From Variovorax sp. OK212 (GTDB lineage Bacteria > Pseudomonadota > Gammaproteobacteria > Burkholderiales > Burkholderiaceae_C): DNA of 56,498 nt. The notes beneath the pieces were generated by a model that was not told where the DNA came from, did not search any database, and saw only the letters and a program-made list of their open reading frames with translations. A program made the position numbers and the translations under genes. This document shows, in pieces, positions 1 to 8,302 of the stretch (positions within the stretch are counted from its first letter, which is position 1; each line of letters opens with the position of its first letter). The stretch covers positions 1-56,498 of the forward strand of contig NZ_FOLP01000034.1 of assembly GCF_900112425.1 (NCBI RefSeq). The letters are read 5' to 3'.

Positions 1-1531
1 CGGCCAGGTCGAGCGTGGCGCCCGTCGCCACGGTGAAGGCGCTCGCACTGCTCAGCGTGTTGGCCGCGCCGGCGCGCAAGGTGCCCGCCGCGACGTTGGT
101 GGCGCCGGTGTAGGTGTTGGCGCCGGTGAGCGTGGTCGTGCCGCTGCCCACGTGGTTCACGCTGGTGCCGCCGGTGATCGGCACGGCGAAGTCGTAGGCG
201 CTGGCGTTGTGGTTGAAGTTCAGCACCGCCGTGCCCGCACCGCCGTTGACGGCCGAGGCGAGCACCGTGCCCGGTGCCACGGCCGCGTCGCCCACGGCCG
301 CGCCGATGTTGAGGGTGCCCGAGCCTGAAGCGCTCTGCCCCAACGCAAGACTGCCCAGTCCGGCCTTGGACGAAACGGTCGCGCCGTTGGAAACCGTCAG
401 CGTCGCAGCGCCCTCCTGGCCGACGGTAACGGTGCCCACCGTGGTCGTCAGCGACGAGCCAGCGCCGGCCACCACACCCGTGACGACGCCGCCGGCTGTT
501 CTGCCCAAGGTGAAGTTCAGTCTGGCATCAAGGGTGGCTCCATCGGAAACCTCGAGCGTTCCCCGGTGCTGGGTGTAGCTGACGCCAGACTTCAAGGTCG
601 AGCCTTTGCCGCTGACCACGACGCTGGAAACGCCGCCAGCGGAAGTCGTTCCGGTTCCGCCCAGCTGAACGCCGTTGGGGCCCGTGCTCTCGAGGGTGCC
701 GCCGTCCAGCACACGGATGTTGCTCTGGCCCGCGCGCGCCAGCAAAGCAATGACGGTCACGTTGGAGCCGCTGCCCTGAACCGTGAGATTGCCGGTCGTG
801 CCGGCTACCTCGCCGAGCAAAAGGCTGCTGGAACCGCCCGCGCCGAAGGCTGCACCGGCCAACACATCCAGCGACGAGCCCGCAGCCGAGCCGATGTTGG
901 TGGCTCCGCCGGCGGTGATCACTTTCGATCCGCTGCCGGTCACCACGACGCGCGAGTTGTCACCTGTCGCGTTGATGCCGCTCAGGCCGCCGGGCGTGAG
1001 CGTGCCGCCATCCTGAACACGCAATTCACCGCCGTTGACGGTGATGTTTCCGCCGGCAGCCGAGCCCACCCCGGCCAGCACCAGCGCGCCGCCACCGCTC
1101 TTCACGAGACCGGTCGTGCCGTTGAGCGTTCCCTGGAAAGTCAGCGAAGACCCGGCCGCAACGTCGAATGGCGTGGCCAAGGCGGTTGTGACCACGAAGG
1201 CATTGGGCACGACCGTCACGTTCTTCTGGATCTGCGGAAGCGTCAGGGCGCTCGTGAAGCTGGCGGTCAGGTTGAACGTCGAAGCGGCATCCAGGCTGGC
1301 ATTGGCACTCAGGATGGCTATCGCCAGTTCGTTTTCGTTGCTGACGTTGAAGGTTGCCGCATGCGCCATGCCGCTCGCAACCAGGGCCGCGCCCGCCATC
1401 ACCGTACCCGCGCGCCGCGCCCGCCGCGAACTGCTGCGTGCGCCGCCGCCACGGGGTGCGCGCACGTTCTCCGCCGCCGCCACGCATGCGCCCAGTGCCG
1501 CATTCCAAACCGTTCTGTAACACAAATTCAT
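1..1531 (-). CDS. Autotransporter adhesin, 5' part (ESPR signal, PATR repeats)
   Basis: This reading frame has an ATG at 1531 and stays open to the left edge, so only the first 510 codons are present. The N-terminus (MNLCYRTVWNAALGACVAA, then an arginine-rich stretch and a hydrophobic segment ending in GMAHA) matches the extended signal peptide (ESPR) of large type V-secreted proteins. The rest is Gly/Ser/Thr/Asn-rich beta-helix sequence. A passenger-associated transport repeat (LTGANTYTGATNVAAGTLRAG) lies near positions 65-135. A GAGGAG ribosome site (1539-1544) sits 7 bases upstream. The beta-barrel should lie outside the window. Role inferred: surface adhesin or self-associating autotransporter. 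The frame and family are clear; the ligand is unknown. Confidence 0.88.
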   Translation of the reverse strand, partial: MNLCYRTVWNAALGACVAAAENVRAPRGGGARSSSRRARRAGTVMAGAALVASGMAHAATFNVSNENELAIAILSANASLDAASTFNLTASFTSALTLPQIQKNVTVVPNAFVVTTALATPFDVAAGSSLTFQGTLNGTTGLVKSGGGALVLAGVGSAAGGNITVNGGELRVQDGGTLTPGGLSGINATGDNSRVVVTGSGSKVITAGGATNIGSAAGSSLDVLAGAAFGAGGSSSLLLGEVAGTTGNLTVQGSGSNVTVIALLARAGQSNIRVLDGGTLESTGPNGVQLGGTGTTSAGGVSSVVVSGKGSTLKSGVSYTQHRGTLEVSDGATLDARLNFTLGRTAGGVVTGVVAGAGSSLTTTVGTVTVGQEGAATLTVSNGATVSSKAGLGSLALGQSASGSGTLNIGAAVGDAAVAPGTVLASAVNGGAGTAVLNFNHNASAYDFAVPITGGTSVNHVGSGTTTLTGANTYTGATNVAAGTLRAGAANTLSSASAFTVATGATLDLA

Positions 1532-1894
1532 CTACTTGCTCCTCGTCTTGAATGTGGGTTTCTCCAATGAGGAACGATCGATTTCCGCACCTCTTTGCGG
1601 GCGGCATATTACATATGAAACGATATGTTAGTAATTCAGAGGGTTTTCTGCTTATTCGACCAACTGAATAAATTAGTGGTCGTTATTTGAGCGGCGACAT
1701 CGCCAAGGAAATATGACGAGGATCTGGCTGCCTGTAGAGAGAAGTTCTAAAAGTGATCCAGAACGTGAACCCGCGAGGAAGAACTCGCGTTGGCTGTGCG
1801 CGGAAAGTTGCACACAGATCGCTTCAATTGCTCGCTCTTGGCTGCACCGCCGCCAACCAGGTTTCGGCGCCGCCAGCACCGCCGCCCGCAGGCC
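1532..1894. other. AT-rich intergenic region between autotransporter and response regulator
   Basis: About 360 bases without a convincing gene. The part at 1600-1700 is much more AT-rich than its surroundings and probably carries the autotransporter promoter. It contains the inverted repeat ACATAT-N6-ATATGT (1611-1628), 80 bases upstream of the autotransporter start. No open frame here shows typical codon use for this genome. Confidence 0.5.
1611..1628. promoter_or_regulatory. Inverted repeat upstream of the autotransporter gene
   Basis: A perfect 6-base dyad, ACATAT gaaacg ATATGT, lies in the AT-rich promoter region of the autotransporter. Its position suits a regulator binding site. No known regulator is assigned. 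Confidence 0.3.
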
Positions 1895-2527
1895 TCAGCT
1901 CTGCCCGAACTTCCGCGCGTGTTCCACCGCGTACTTGATGAGCTCCGCCTGCCCCTCGATGCCCAGCCGCCGCTTGATGCTCTGGCGGTGCGCTTCCACC
2001 GTGCGCACGCTCAGGCTCAGGTCGCGCGCGATCTGCTTGCTCGACTCGCCGCGGCCCAGCGCGGAAAGAATCTCGCTCTCGCGCGGCGTGAGCAGCGGGC
2101 GCGGCGCCTGCGTGCGAAACAGCTTCTTCGACACGGCCGGGCTCAGGAAGGTGCCGCCGCCCGACACGGCCTCGATGGCCGCGACGATCTCCGCCGCGGG
2201 CGCGTCTTTCAGCACGTAGCCGCGCGCGCCCACCTGCAGCGCCTTCTGCACGTACTCGGGGTTGTCGTACATGCTGAGCATCACGATGTGCGTGGCGGGC
2301 CGGCGTTGCAGCAGCAGCGCCGCAAGCTCGATGCCGTTCATGTCCTTCATGCCGACGTCCATCAGCATGAGGTCGGGCTGCACGCTGTCGACCAGCTCCA
2401 GCGCCTCGGCCGCGCTGCCGGCCTCGCCCACGATCTCCAGGTTGGCGATGCTGCCCAGGCGCGCGCGCAGGCCGTCGCGCACCAGCGGGTGGTCGTCGAC
2501 GAGGAAGAGGCGAACGGTGCGGGTCAT
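1895..2527 (-). CDS. NarL/LuxR-family response regulator
   Basis: A 210-residue response regulator. The N-terminal receiver domain (about 1-120) has the acidic pair D11/D12, the phosphoacceptor D57 in LMLMDVGM and the conserved lysine in YVLKD. The C-terminal LuxR-type HTH (about 145-205) starts at LTPRESEIL and contains TVEAHRQSIKRRLG. The gene starts 5 bases after the stop of the upstream sensor kinase, so the two form a co-transcribed pair. It presumably controls transcription in response to the ligand sensed by that kinase's Cache domain. Targets are unknown; the neighbouring autotransporter is a possible one by position only. Confidence 0.92.
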   Translation of the reverse strand: MTRTVRLFLVDDHPLVRDGLRARLGSIANLEIVGEAGSAAEALELVDSVQPDLMLMDVGMKDMNGIELAALLLQRRPATHIVMLSMYDNPEYVQKALQVGARGYVLKDAPAAEIVAAIEAVSGGGTFLSPAVSKKLFRTQAPRPLLTPRESEILSALGRGESSKQIARDLSLSVRTVEAHRQSIKRRLGIEGQAELIKYAVEHARKFGQS

Positions 2528-2532
2528 GTGGG

Positions 2533-3933
2533 TCACGGGGATCGCGCGGATCGCGCAGGCTGGCCGGCCTCGGCCCTCGCGCTGCGGGCCGGCACCTCGG
2601 CCTCGATGGCGGTGCGCCCGGCGTTGGAGCACATGGTGAGCCTGCCGCCGATGGACTCCATGCGCTCGCGCATGTTGCGCAGGCCGATGCCGCGGCGCGG
2701 GTCGAGCTGCACGGCCTCGATGTCGAAGCCGGTGCCGTCGTCGCTCACCTCCAGCCGCACGCCCTCTTCTTCGTCGAAGCCCAGCGCTACGTGCACGTGC
2801 TGCGCCTGCGCGTGCTTGCGCACGTTGGTAAGGGCCTCCTGCGTGAGGCGAAAGAGCGCGGTCTTCACTTCGGGCTGCAGCTCGAAGGCTTCGCCGCCGA
2901 CCATCATCGATGCGCCGACGGCGCCCTCTTCGCGGAACTCGTCGACCAGCCGCTCCAGCGCGGCGGGCAGGCCGAGCGTGTCGAGCAGGGCCGGGCGCAG
3001 GCGGTGCGAGATGCGGCGCACCTCGATCAGCGAATCGTTCAGCCGCTGCAGCGCCTTGCCGAGCGCGGGCGGCGCGCCGTGGTGCTGGCGGTCGAGCTGC
3101 TCCACGGCCGATTCGATGAGCAGCTTGGCCGACACCAGCGTCTGGCTGGTGCCGTCGTGCAGCTCGCGCGCGAGGTGGCCGCGCTCTTCTTCCTGCGACT
3201 GCACCACGCGCCGCGCGAGCAGGCGCAGCTTGGCCTCGGCGGTGCGCTGCTCGCTGAGGTTCAGCAGCAGGCCGGCCGCGCTGACCACGCCCAGGCACAG
3301 CGCGGCAATGCCGGCGATCCACAGCAGCGTGGCGGTGACGTTGGCGTTCATCTGCCGGTCGAGCGTGTCCATGGTCGACTCGATGTCGTCCAGGTACAGG
3401 CCGGTACCGACCATCCAGTTCCAGCGCGGCATGGCCGTGACGTAGCCGAGCTTGGGCGCCATCTGCGCGCTCGAGGGCTTGCGCCATTCGTATTCGACGT
3501 AGCCGCCGCCGTTGTCCCTGGCGCCCTTGATCAGTTCCTGGATGGTGTAGCGGCCGTGCGAATCGCGCAGCTCCCACAGGTTCTTGCCGACCAGCTCGGG
3601 CTGGCGCGAGTGCATGAGGGAGTTGCCCTCGAGGTCGTAGACGAAGAAGTAGCCGTCGTCGCCGTAGTTGAGCGCGGCCAGGCGGCGCAGCGCCTCGGTG
3701 CGGGTGGCCTCGTCGTCCTGGCCCGATTCGTACAGCGGCAGCAGGTTGCTCACGGCCAGGTCGACGTAGCTGCGCAGCTCGCTGCGGCGCTGGGCCATGT
3801 AGCTGCGCTCGATGAGGGCGCGCTCGCGCTGCGCGAGGTCGTGCTCCTGGTGGCGCACCGCAAGGGCCACCAGCACCAGCGCCACGAGCAGCGGTGCAAC
3901 GGCCAGCGCGACGATCTTGGTGCGGAGATTCAT
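2533..3933 (-). CDS. Sensor histidine kinase with periplasmic Cache domain (NarX/DegS-type core)
   Basis: A 466-residue membrane kinase. TM1 lies at about 5-27. A single Cache-type sensor domain (about 40-190) contains YGDDGYFFVYD and MVGTGLYLDDI, followed by TM2 (about 203-226). The HisKA_3 dimerisation box has the phosphorylated His in RELHDGTSQTL (about 255). A HATPase domain with DDGTGFD and GIGLRNMRERM ends the protein. Cache_2 proteins of this layout often bind small organic acids or related metabolites; the ligand here is not predictable. It is transcribed with the downstream NarL-type regulator. Confidence 0.92.
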   Translation of the reverse strand: MNLRTKIVALAVAPLLVALVLVALAVRHQEHDLAQRERALIERSYMAQRRSELRSYVDLAVSNLLPLYESGQDDEATRTEALRRLAALNYGDDGYFFVYDLEGNSLMHSRQPELVGKNLWELRDSHGRYTIQELIKGARDNGGGYVEYEWRKPSSAQMAPKLGYVTAMPRWNWMVGTGLYLDDIESTMDTLDRQMNANVTATLLWIAGIAALCLGVVSAAGLLLNLSEQRTAEAKLRLLARRVVQSQEEERGHLARELHDGTSQTLVSAKLLIESAVEQLDRQHHGAPPALGKALQRLNDSLIEVRRISHRLRPALLDTLGLPAALERLVDEFREEGAVGASMMVGGEAFELQPEVKTALFRLTQEALTNVRKHAQAQHVHVALGFDEEEGVRLEVSDDGTGFDIEAVQLDPRRGIGLRNMRERMESIGGRLTMCSNAGRTAIEAEVPARSARAEAGQPARSARSP

Positions 3934-3992
3934 GGGGCGGCAAGCCTACCACCGGGCCCTGGGAGCGCATCCGTCCCTATCATCCCCAGCCG

Positions 3993-4424
3993 ATGAAGCA
4001 CCCTCGCCTTCGACAACTGCTGCTGCCCGTGTTCGCCCTGCTCGGCGTGGCGGGCATCACCATGGCCGGCTTCTCGCCCGACGGCTACGCGGTGCACGTG
4101 CTGGGGCGCACGGGGCCGCAACCGTATCCGCTGGCCGGCGTGGCGTGGTTCTGCGCCGCGGTGCTTGGGGAGACGGCGCTCGCGGGGGCGCTGCTGCGGC
4201 CCGCCTCGTACCGCCACGGCTGGAAGCGCGCGCTGCTCGCGCTGGCCGTGGCGCTGGCCGGTTGGGTCTTCCTGGGCATGGGCGCGATGCACCAGCCGCC
4301 GTACTTCATGGCGCACCTGCTGTGGCTCACGGCGATGGTGTTCGCGCTGGCGCTGCTGCTGGTGGTGTCGCTCACCGCGAAGTGGCAGGCCTTCCTGCGG
4401 GCCGAGCGCGACCGGGCCGGCTAG
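3993..4424 (+). CDS. Small integral membrane protein, unknown function
   Basis: A 143-residue hydrophobic protein with about four predicted membrane segments (near 8-25, 45-62, 78-98 and 108-128). The ATG at 3993 was chosen because the upstream extension would overlap the divergent kinase gene and lacks hydrophobic structure. It is divergent from the Cache kinase, about 60 bases away. I do not recognise the family. Codon use fits the genome and the membrane segments are regular, so it is probably real. Confidence 0.7.
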   Translation: MKHPRLRQLLLPVFALLGVAGITMAGFSPDGYAVHVLGRTGPQPYPLAGVAWFCAAVLGETALAGALLRPASYRHGWKRALLALAVALAGWVFLGMGAMHQPPYFMAHLLWLTAMVFALALLLVVSLTAKWQAFLRAERDRAG

Positions 4425-4456
4425 ATCAGCGAGGCCAGCCAGGTCCGCCAGGCCGG

Positions 4457-5707
4457 CTATGCAGCGCGGCCTGCCGCAGGCACCGCCCCGCGCTTGAACT
4501 CGGTCGCGTAGTACAGCAGCGCCAGCGCCACGTACCCGCCACCCAGCAGGCACAGCCCGCTCCAGCCGTGGAAGGCGTACACGGCCGCGGCAATGCCCGA
4601 GGCCACCGCGGCGCAGATGAAGATGAAGGTCATGAACAGGCCGTTGAGCCGGCCGCGCAGCTCGGGCGCCAGCATGAAGAGGCTGCGGAAGTTCAGCACC
4701 TGGCACAGCTGCACCGCGCCGTCGAGCAGGATGCCCGCCGCAACCAGCCCCGCCAGCGAGCGGTAGTGCATGGCGACCGCGCCCAGCACGAACGACGCCA
4801 GCGCCACGGCAATGGCCACGCCGGTGGCCGGGCGCGTGAGGCCGCGGTCGGCCAGGCGGCCCGCCATCGGCGCCATCAGCGCGCCCGCCGCGCCGGCCAG
4901 CGCGAACAGCGCAATGCCGCGCTGGCCCATGCCGAACTCATGCACCAGCGCCAGCGGCACGGCCGTCCAGAAGGCCTGGAAGGCGGAGAACATCATCCCC
5001 TGGTAGAAGCCGCGGCGGCGCAGCAGCGGCGTGTTCCACACGATGCCGGGCAGCGACGCCATGGTGCGCGCGTAGCCCACCGAGGCGTGCGGGCGCCGCT
5101 CGGGCAGCGCGCGCCACAGCACCGCGATGAGCGCGGCCATCAGCACCGCCGACACCCAGAACACCGCGCGCCAACCCAGCGCCGACGCCACGATGCTGGC
5201 AAAGGGCCGTGCCAGCATGATGCCGCCCAGCAGCCCGGCCATGATGTTGCCGACCACCTTGCCGCGCGTGGCCTCGGGCGCGAGGTGCGAGGCGAAAGGC
5301 AGCAGCACCTGCGCCGCCACCGCGCAGGCGCCGACCACGAAAGAGGCCGCCAGGAAGGTGGCGGCCGACCCCGACAGCGCGATGCCCACGAGCCCGACCA
5401 CCGCGCCGGCCAGCGCACCGACGATGAGCCGCCGGTTCTCCACCACGTCGGCCAGCGGCACCAGCAGCAGCAGGCCGGCGCCGTAGCCGAGCTGGGTGAG
5501 CGTCATGATCAGCCCGGCCAGGCCGGCGTGCAGCTGCAGGGTGTCCGAGATGGGCCCGATCAGCGGCTGCGCGTAGTAGATGTTGGCCACGCACAGGCCG
5601 CAGGCGATGGCGAAGACCAGCGTGAGGGCGGGGCTGAGCCCGGGGGCGTGTGCAGCGGCCGGGGCCGGGGCTGCGGCGCGGGCAGGGGAAGTGTCGGGAT
5701 GTGGCAC
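4457..5707 (-). CDS. MFS transporter (DHA1/YnfM-like exporter)
   Basis: A 12-TM major facilitator protein. The MFS signature between TM2 and TM3 reads GAGLLLLVPLADVVENRR. YYAQPLIGPI after TM1 is typical of YnfM-like drug or sugar exporters. It probably exports small hydrophobic compounds by proton antiport. I prefer the GTG at 5707. The longer form from a TTG at 5761 adds 18 Pro/Arg/Ser-rich residues with no good ribosome site and would put the start within 10 bases of a perfect palindrome (GGGTTAACCC, 5769-5778) that looks like an operator. Substrate unknown. Confidence 0.85.
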   Translation of the reverse strand: MPHPDTSPARAAAPAPAAAHAPGLSPALTLVFAIACGLCVANIYYAQPLIGPISDTLQLHAGLAGLIMTLTQLGYGAGLLLLVPLADVVENRRLIVGALAGAVVGLVGIALSGSAATFLAASFVVGACAVAAQVLLPFASHLAPEATRGKVVGNIMAGLLGGIMLARPFASIVASALGWRAVFWVSAVLMAALIAVLWRALPERRPHASVGYARTMASLPGIVWNTPLLRRRGFYQGMMFSAFQAFWTAVPLALVHEFGMGQRGIALFALAGAAGALMAPMAGRLADRGLTRPATGVAIAVALASFVLGAVAMHYRSLAGLVAAGILLDGAVQLCQVLNFRSLFMLAPELRGRLNGLFMTFIFICAAVASGIAAAVYAFHGWSGLCLLGGGYVALALLYYATEFKRGAVPAAGRAA

Positions 5708-5768
5708 GGAGGGCCTCGGTGGGTCGGGCGGGGAGCGTTCGGGAGAAGGCGGGCGGCCCAACGAACAA

Positions 5769-5778
5769 GGGTTAACCC
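5769..5778. promoter_or_regulatory. GGGTTAACCC palindrome upstream of MFS gene
   Basis: A perfect 10-base palindrome about 62 bases upstream of the preferred GTG start of the MFS gene. A very similar element (AGGGTAAACCCT, 22120-22131) lies about 52 bases upstream of the other MFS gene. Possible operator of a shared repressor; inference only. Confidence 0.4.
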
Positions 5779-5848
5779 GCGGCCGGGCACCTTAGCACGG
5801 GCGCCCGATTCCTGCAGGGGCTGGGGCGGGGGCTGGCGAGCCCCGTGC

Positions 5849-6787
5849 TCAGTCGACGCTGGTCGGACGGCCCGAGGCCACCCAGGCGTCGAGCCCGCCC
5901 GTCAACGGCAGCGCCCGCTTGGCGCCGCGCGCCAGCAGCACGCGCGCGGCCTGCGCGGCCGACACCTCGTTGGGGCAGTTGCAGTACAGCACCACGTCGC
6001 GCCCGGCGGCGTGCGACAGGTCGAGGCTGCGCTGCTGCAGTGCCTTGAGCGTGTACGACTGGGCGCCCGGAATGCGGCGCGGGTCGACCTGCATGCCGGC
6101 CTTGCCGCGCACGTCGATCACCAGCGGTGGCTCCTCGCCGTTCAGCAGATCGTGCAGTTCTTCCACCGAGATGCGCGGCATGCCGGTGAGCCGCATGAAG
6201 GCGCGCCGGCGCCAGTAGCGCACGGCCAGGAAAATGACCAGCAGCACGCCCAGCGCCACGGTGGCGATGCCGCCGGCCTGCGCCATGACGGCCAGCACCT
6301 CCTGGATCTGGTTGCGGAACACCCAGCCCAGCCCGAGGAACAGACCGGTCCACACCAGCGCCGCGCCCACGTCGAACCCGATGAAGCGCCGCACCGACAT
6401 GCCCAGCGCGCCGGCCATCGGCGGTGCCACCACCGACACGCCCGGCACGAACTTCGCCGCCACGAGCGACATGCCGCCCCATTCGGTGATGAGCGATTCG
6501 CCGCGCCGCACGCAGGTGTCGGGCGACAGCGAGATGCGGCACAGCAGCCGCATGAAGCGGTAGCCGAAGCGCCGCCCCGCGTAGAACCAGGCGCCGTCGC
6601 CCAGCAGGTTGGCAGCGACCGCGGCCAGCACCACGCCGACCACCGACACATCGCCCGCAGCCAGCAGCGCGCCCGTGAGCACCAGCACGGCGGCGGCTGG
6701 CACCGGCAGCCCGAGGCGGGCGGCGAAGCTGGCGGCGAACACCACCAGGATCGCGTTCTGCACGAGCAGCGACATCAGCTGTGCCAT
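5849..6787 (-). CDS. DedA-family membrane protein fused to a rhodanese domain
   Basis: A 312-residue fusion. Residues about 1-190 form a DedA/SNARE-associated membrane domain, with the conserved region around FVPGVSVVAPPMAGALG and several TM segments. Residues about 205-312 form a cytoplasmic rhodanese domain with the active-site Cys in LYCNCPNE and the ending GGLDAWVASG. DedA proteins act as membrane lipid flippases or proton-dependent membrane factors; rhodanese domains carry sulfur on a cysteine persulfide. The ATG at 6787 begins right before the first TM segment and is preferred over an ATG 75 bases upstream. Confidence 0.88.
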   Translation of the reverse strand: MAQLMSLLVQNAILVVFAASFAARLGLPVPAAAVLVLTGALLAAGDVSVVGVVLAAVAANLLGDGAWFYAGRRFGYRFMRLLCRISLSPDTCVRRGESLITEWGGMSLVAAKFVPGVSVVAPPMAGALGMSVRRFIGFDVGAALVWTGLFLGLGWVFRNQIQEVLAVMAQAGGIATVALGVLLVIFLAVRYWRRRAFMRLTGMPRISVEELHDLLNGEEPPLVIDVRGKAGMQVDPRRIPGAQSYTLKALQQRSLDLSHAAGRDVVLYCNCPNEVSAAQAARVLLARGAKRALPLTGGLDAWVASGRPTSVD

Positions 6788-6919
6788 GCCGGGTGTCCTG
6801 GAGGTGCCGCGAGAAATCGCTGGATGGGAGGGGGATTCATGCCAGCCGGGATTGTCCTGCATGGCCCAAGAACGTACCGGGTGCAGGCCATTGAATGACG
6901 GCTGGAGACAGCGGCTTTT

Positions 6920-8302
6920 TCAGGCGGTGCGCGACACGCTGAAGGCGAAGGTATTCAGCCCGCCTTCGCTCGACGCGCTCACCTGCCCGCCGTGCATGCT
7001 CGCCACTGCCTTCACGATGGCCAGCCCCAGCCCGTGGCCGTGGTGCTCGCCGCCGTCGTTGCGGGCGGCGTCCACCCGGTAGAACCGGTCGAACAGGTGC
7101 TGCAGGTGCTGCGCGTCGATGGGCGCGCCGGGGTTCGACACGGCGATCCAGGTCGAGCCGGCCTCCTCGCGCAGCGTGACGGCAATCTGCGCGCCCGGCT
7201 TGGAATGCTCGATGGCGTTCTGCAGCAGGTTGGACATGGCGCGGCGGAACAGCGCGCTTTCCAGCCGCGCCTCGGCCAGCACGTCGCCCTCGATGCGCAC
7301 CTGCGCCCGCGTTTCGTCGAGCACGAACTCGAAGAACTCAATGGTCTTGCGCACCTCCTGCGCCACCGGCGTCAGCACCAGCCCGGTGGCCACCTCGCCG
7401 CGGTCGGCGCGCGCCAGGAACAGCATGTCGTTGACGATGGAGCGCACCCGCTCCAGGTCTTCGAGGTTGGCCTGCAGCACCTCCTGGAACTCGCTCGCGC
7501 TGCGCTGGCGCGACAGCGCCACCTGCGTGCTGCCGATGAGGTTGGCCAGCGGCGTGCGCAGTTCGTGCGCCACGTCGGCGTTGAACGATTCGAGCTGGCC
7601 GTAGGCCTCTTCGAGCCGGGCGAGCGCGCCGTTGAAGGCCTCGGCCAGCGCGGAGAGCTCGACCGGCAGCGGCTCCGAGCGCAGCCGCTGCGACAGCGTC
7701 TTGGGCCGCAGCGCCAGCGCCTCGGCCGACAGCCGCTCCAGCGGGCGCAGCCCCACGCGCGCGATCCAGTAGCCCGCAAAGGCCACCACCAGCACCGCGC
7801 CGAGCCCGAGCGCGACCAGCGCGGTCAGGAAGGTTTCGCGCGTGCGTGCATAGGGCTCGGTGTTGCGCCCGACGATCAGCCGCACGGCCGGCCGGTTCTC
7901 GAAGGGCCCGATGTGCGCGGAGAGCGTGCGAAACGGCCGCGCCTGCCCCGGCAGCACGATGGCGCTGCTGTGGCCGTTGGCCTCGCGCGTGAGCCCGTCG
8001 ATCTCGGCCAGGCCCTTGCCGTACTGGAAGCGCGGGTCGTCGCTGAGCACCCAGAAGCGCACGCTGCCGTCTTCGGGCGTGAGCGCGTCCATGCGCGCCT
8101 GCACGCGCGACCAGCGGTCGGGCGAGCCGATGGCCCTGATCCAGAACTGCAGGCTCTTGAGCGTGGTGTCGAGCTCTTCGTACTGGTGGCGCTCCAGTTC
8201 GCGCGCCAGCACGTTGTGCAGCGCGAAGCCGGCCAGCGCGAAGGTGGCGAGCGCCGCGGCGGCGAACATGAGCACCAGCCGCGCGGTGATCGAGCGCTTC
8301 AC
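6920..8302 (-). CDS. Sensor histidine kinase of the RND operon (CusS/IrlS-like)
   Basis: A 460-residue classical sensor kinase. TM1 (about 8-30), a periplasmic domain, TM2 (about 165-190), HAMP, then the HisKA box with FNADVAHELRTPLANLIG. The HATPase contains NLLQNAIEHS and HGLGLAIVKAVASMHGG. The GTG start overlaps the response regulator's stop (GTGA, 8299-8302), which implies translational coupling. The layout and H-box wording match the heavy-metal sensor kinase family (CusS, IrlS, CopS). It is the last gene of the efflux operon and probably senses a pump substrate or a metal in the periplasm. Confidence 0.92.
   Translation of the reverse strand: MKRSITARLVLMFAAAALATFALAGFALHNVLARELERHQYEELDTTLKSLQFWIRAIGSPDRWSRVQARMDALTPEDGSVRFWVLSDDPRFQYGKGLAEIDGLTREANGHSSAIVLPGQARPFRTLSAHIGPFENRPAVRLIVGRNTEPYARTRETFLTALVALGLGAVLVVAFAGYWIARVGLRPLERLSAEALALRPKTLSQRLRSEPLPVELSALAEAFNGALARLEEAYGQLESFNADVAHELRTPLANLIGSTQVALSRQRSASEFQEVLQANLEDLERVRSIVNDMLFLARADRGEVATGLVLTPVAQEVRKTIEFFEFVLDETRAQVRIEGDVLAEARLESALFRRAMSNLLQNAIEHSKPGAQIAVTLREEAGSTWIAVSNPGAPIDAQHLQHLFDRFYRVDAARNDGGEHHGHGLGLAIVKAVASMHGGQVSASSEGGLNTFAFSVSRTA

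Noticed and set aside
566..1570. A 334-codon plus-strand frame at the left end
   Set aside because: It overlaps the minus-strand autotransporter frame, whose protein is clearly genuine (ESPR signal, PATR repeat). The plus-strand product is low complexity.
6862..6862. Upstream ATG for the DedA-rhodanese gene
   Set aside because: It adds 25 polar residues before the first membrane segment and has no ribosome site. The ATG at 6787 is better.
2791..6898. Very long plus-strand open frames rich in Arg, His and Gln
   Set aside because: They are antisense shadows of the kinase, MFS and DedA genes, produced by high third-position GC. Their products have no domains and an extreme composition.
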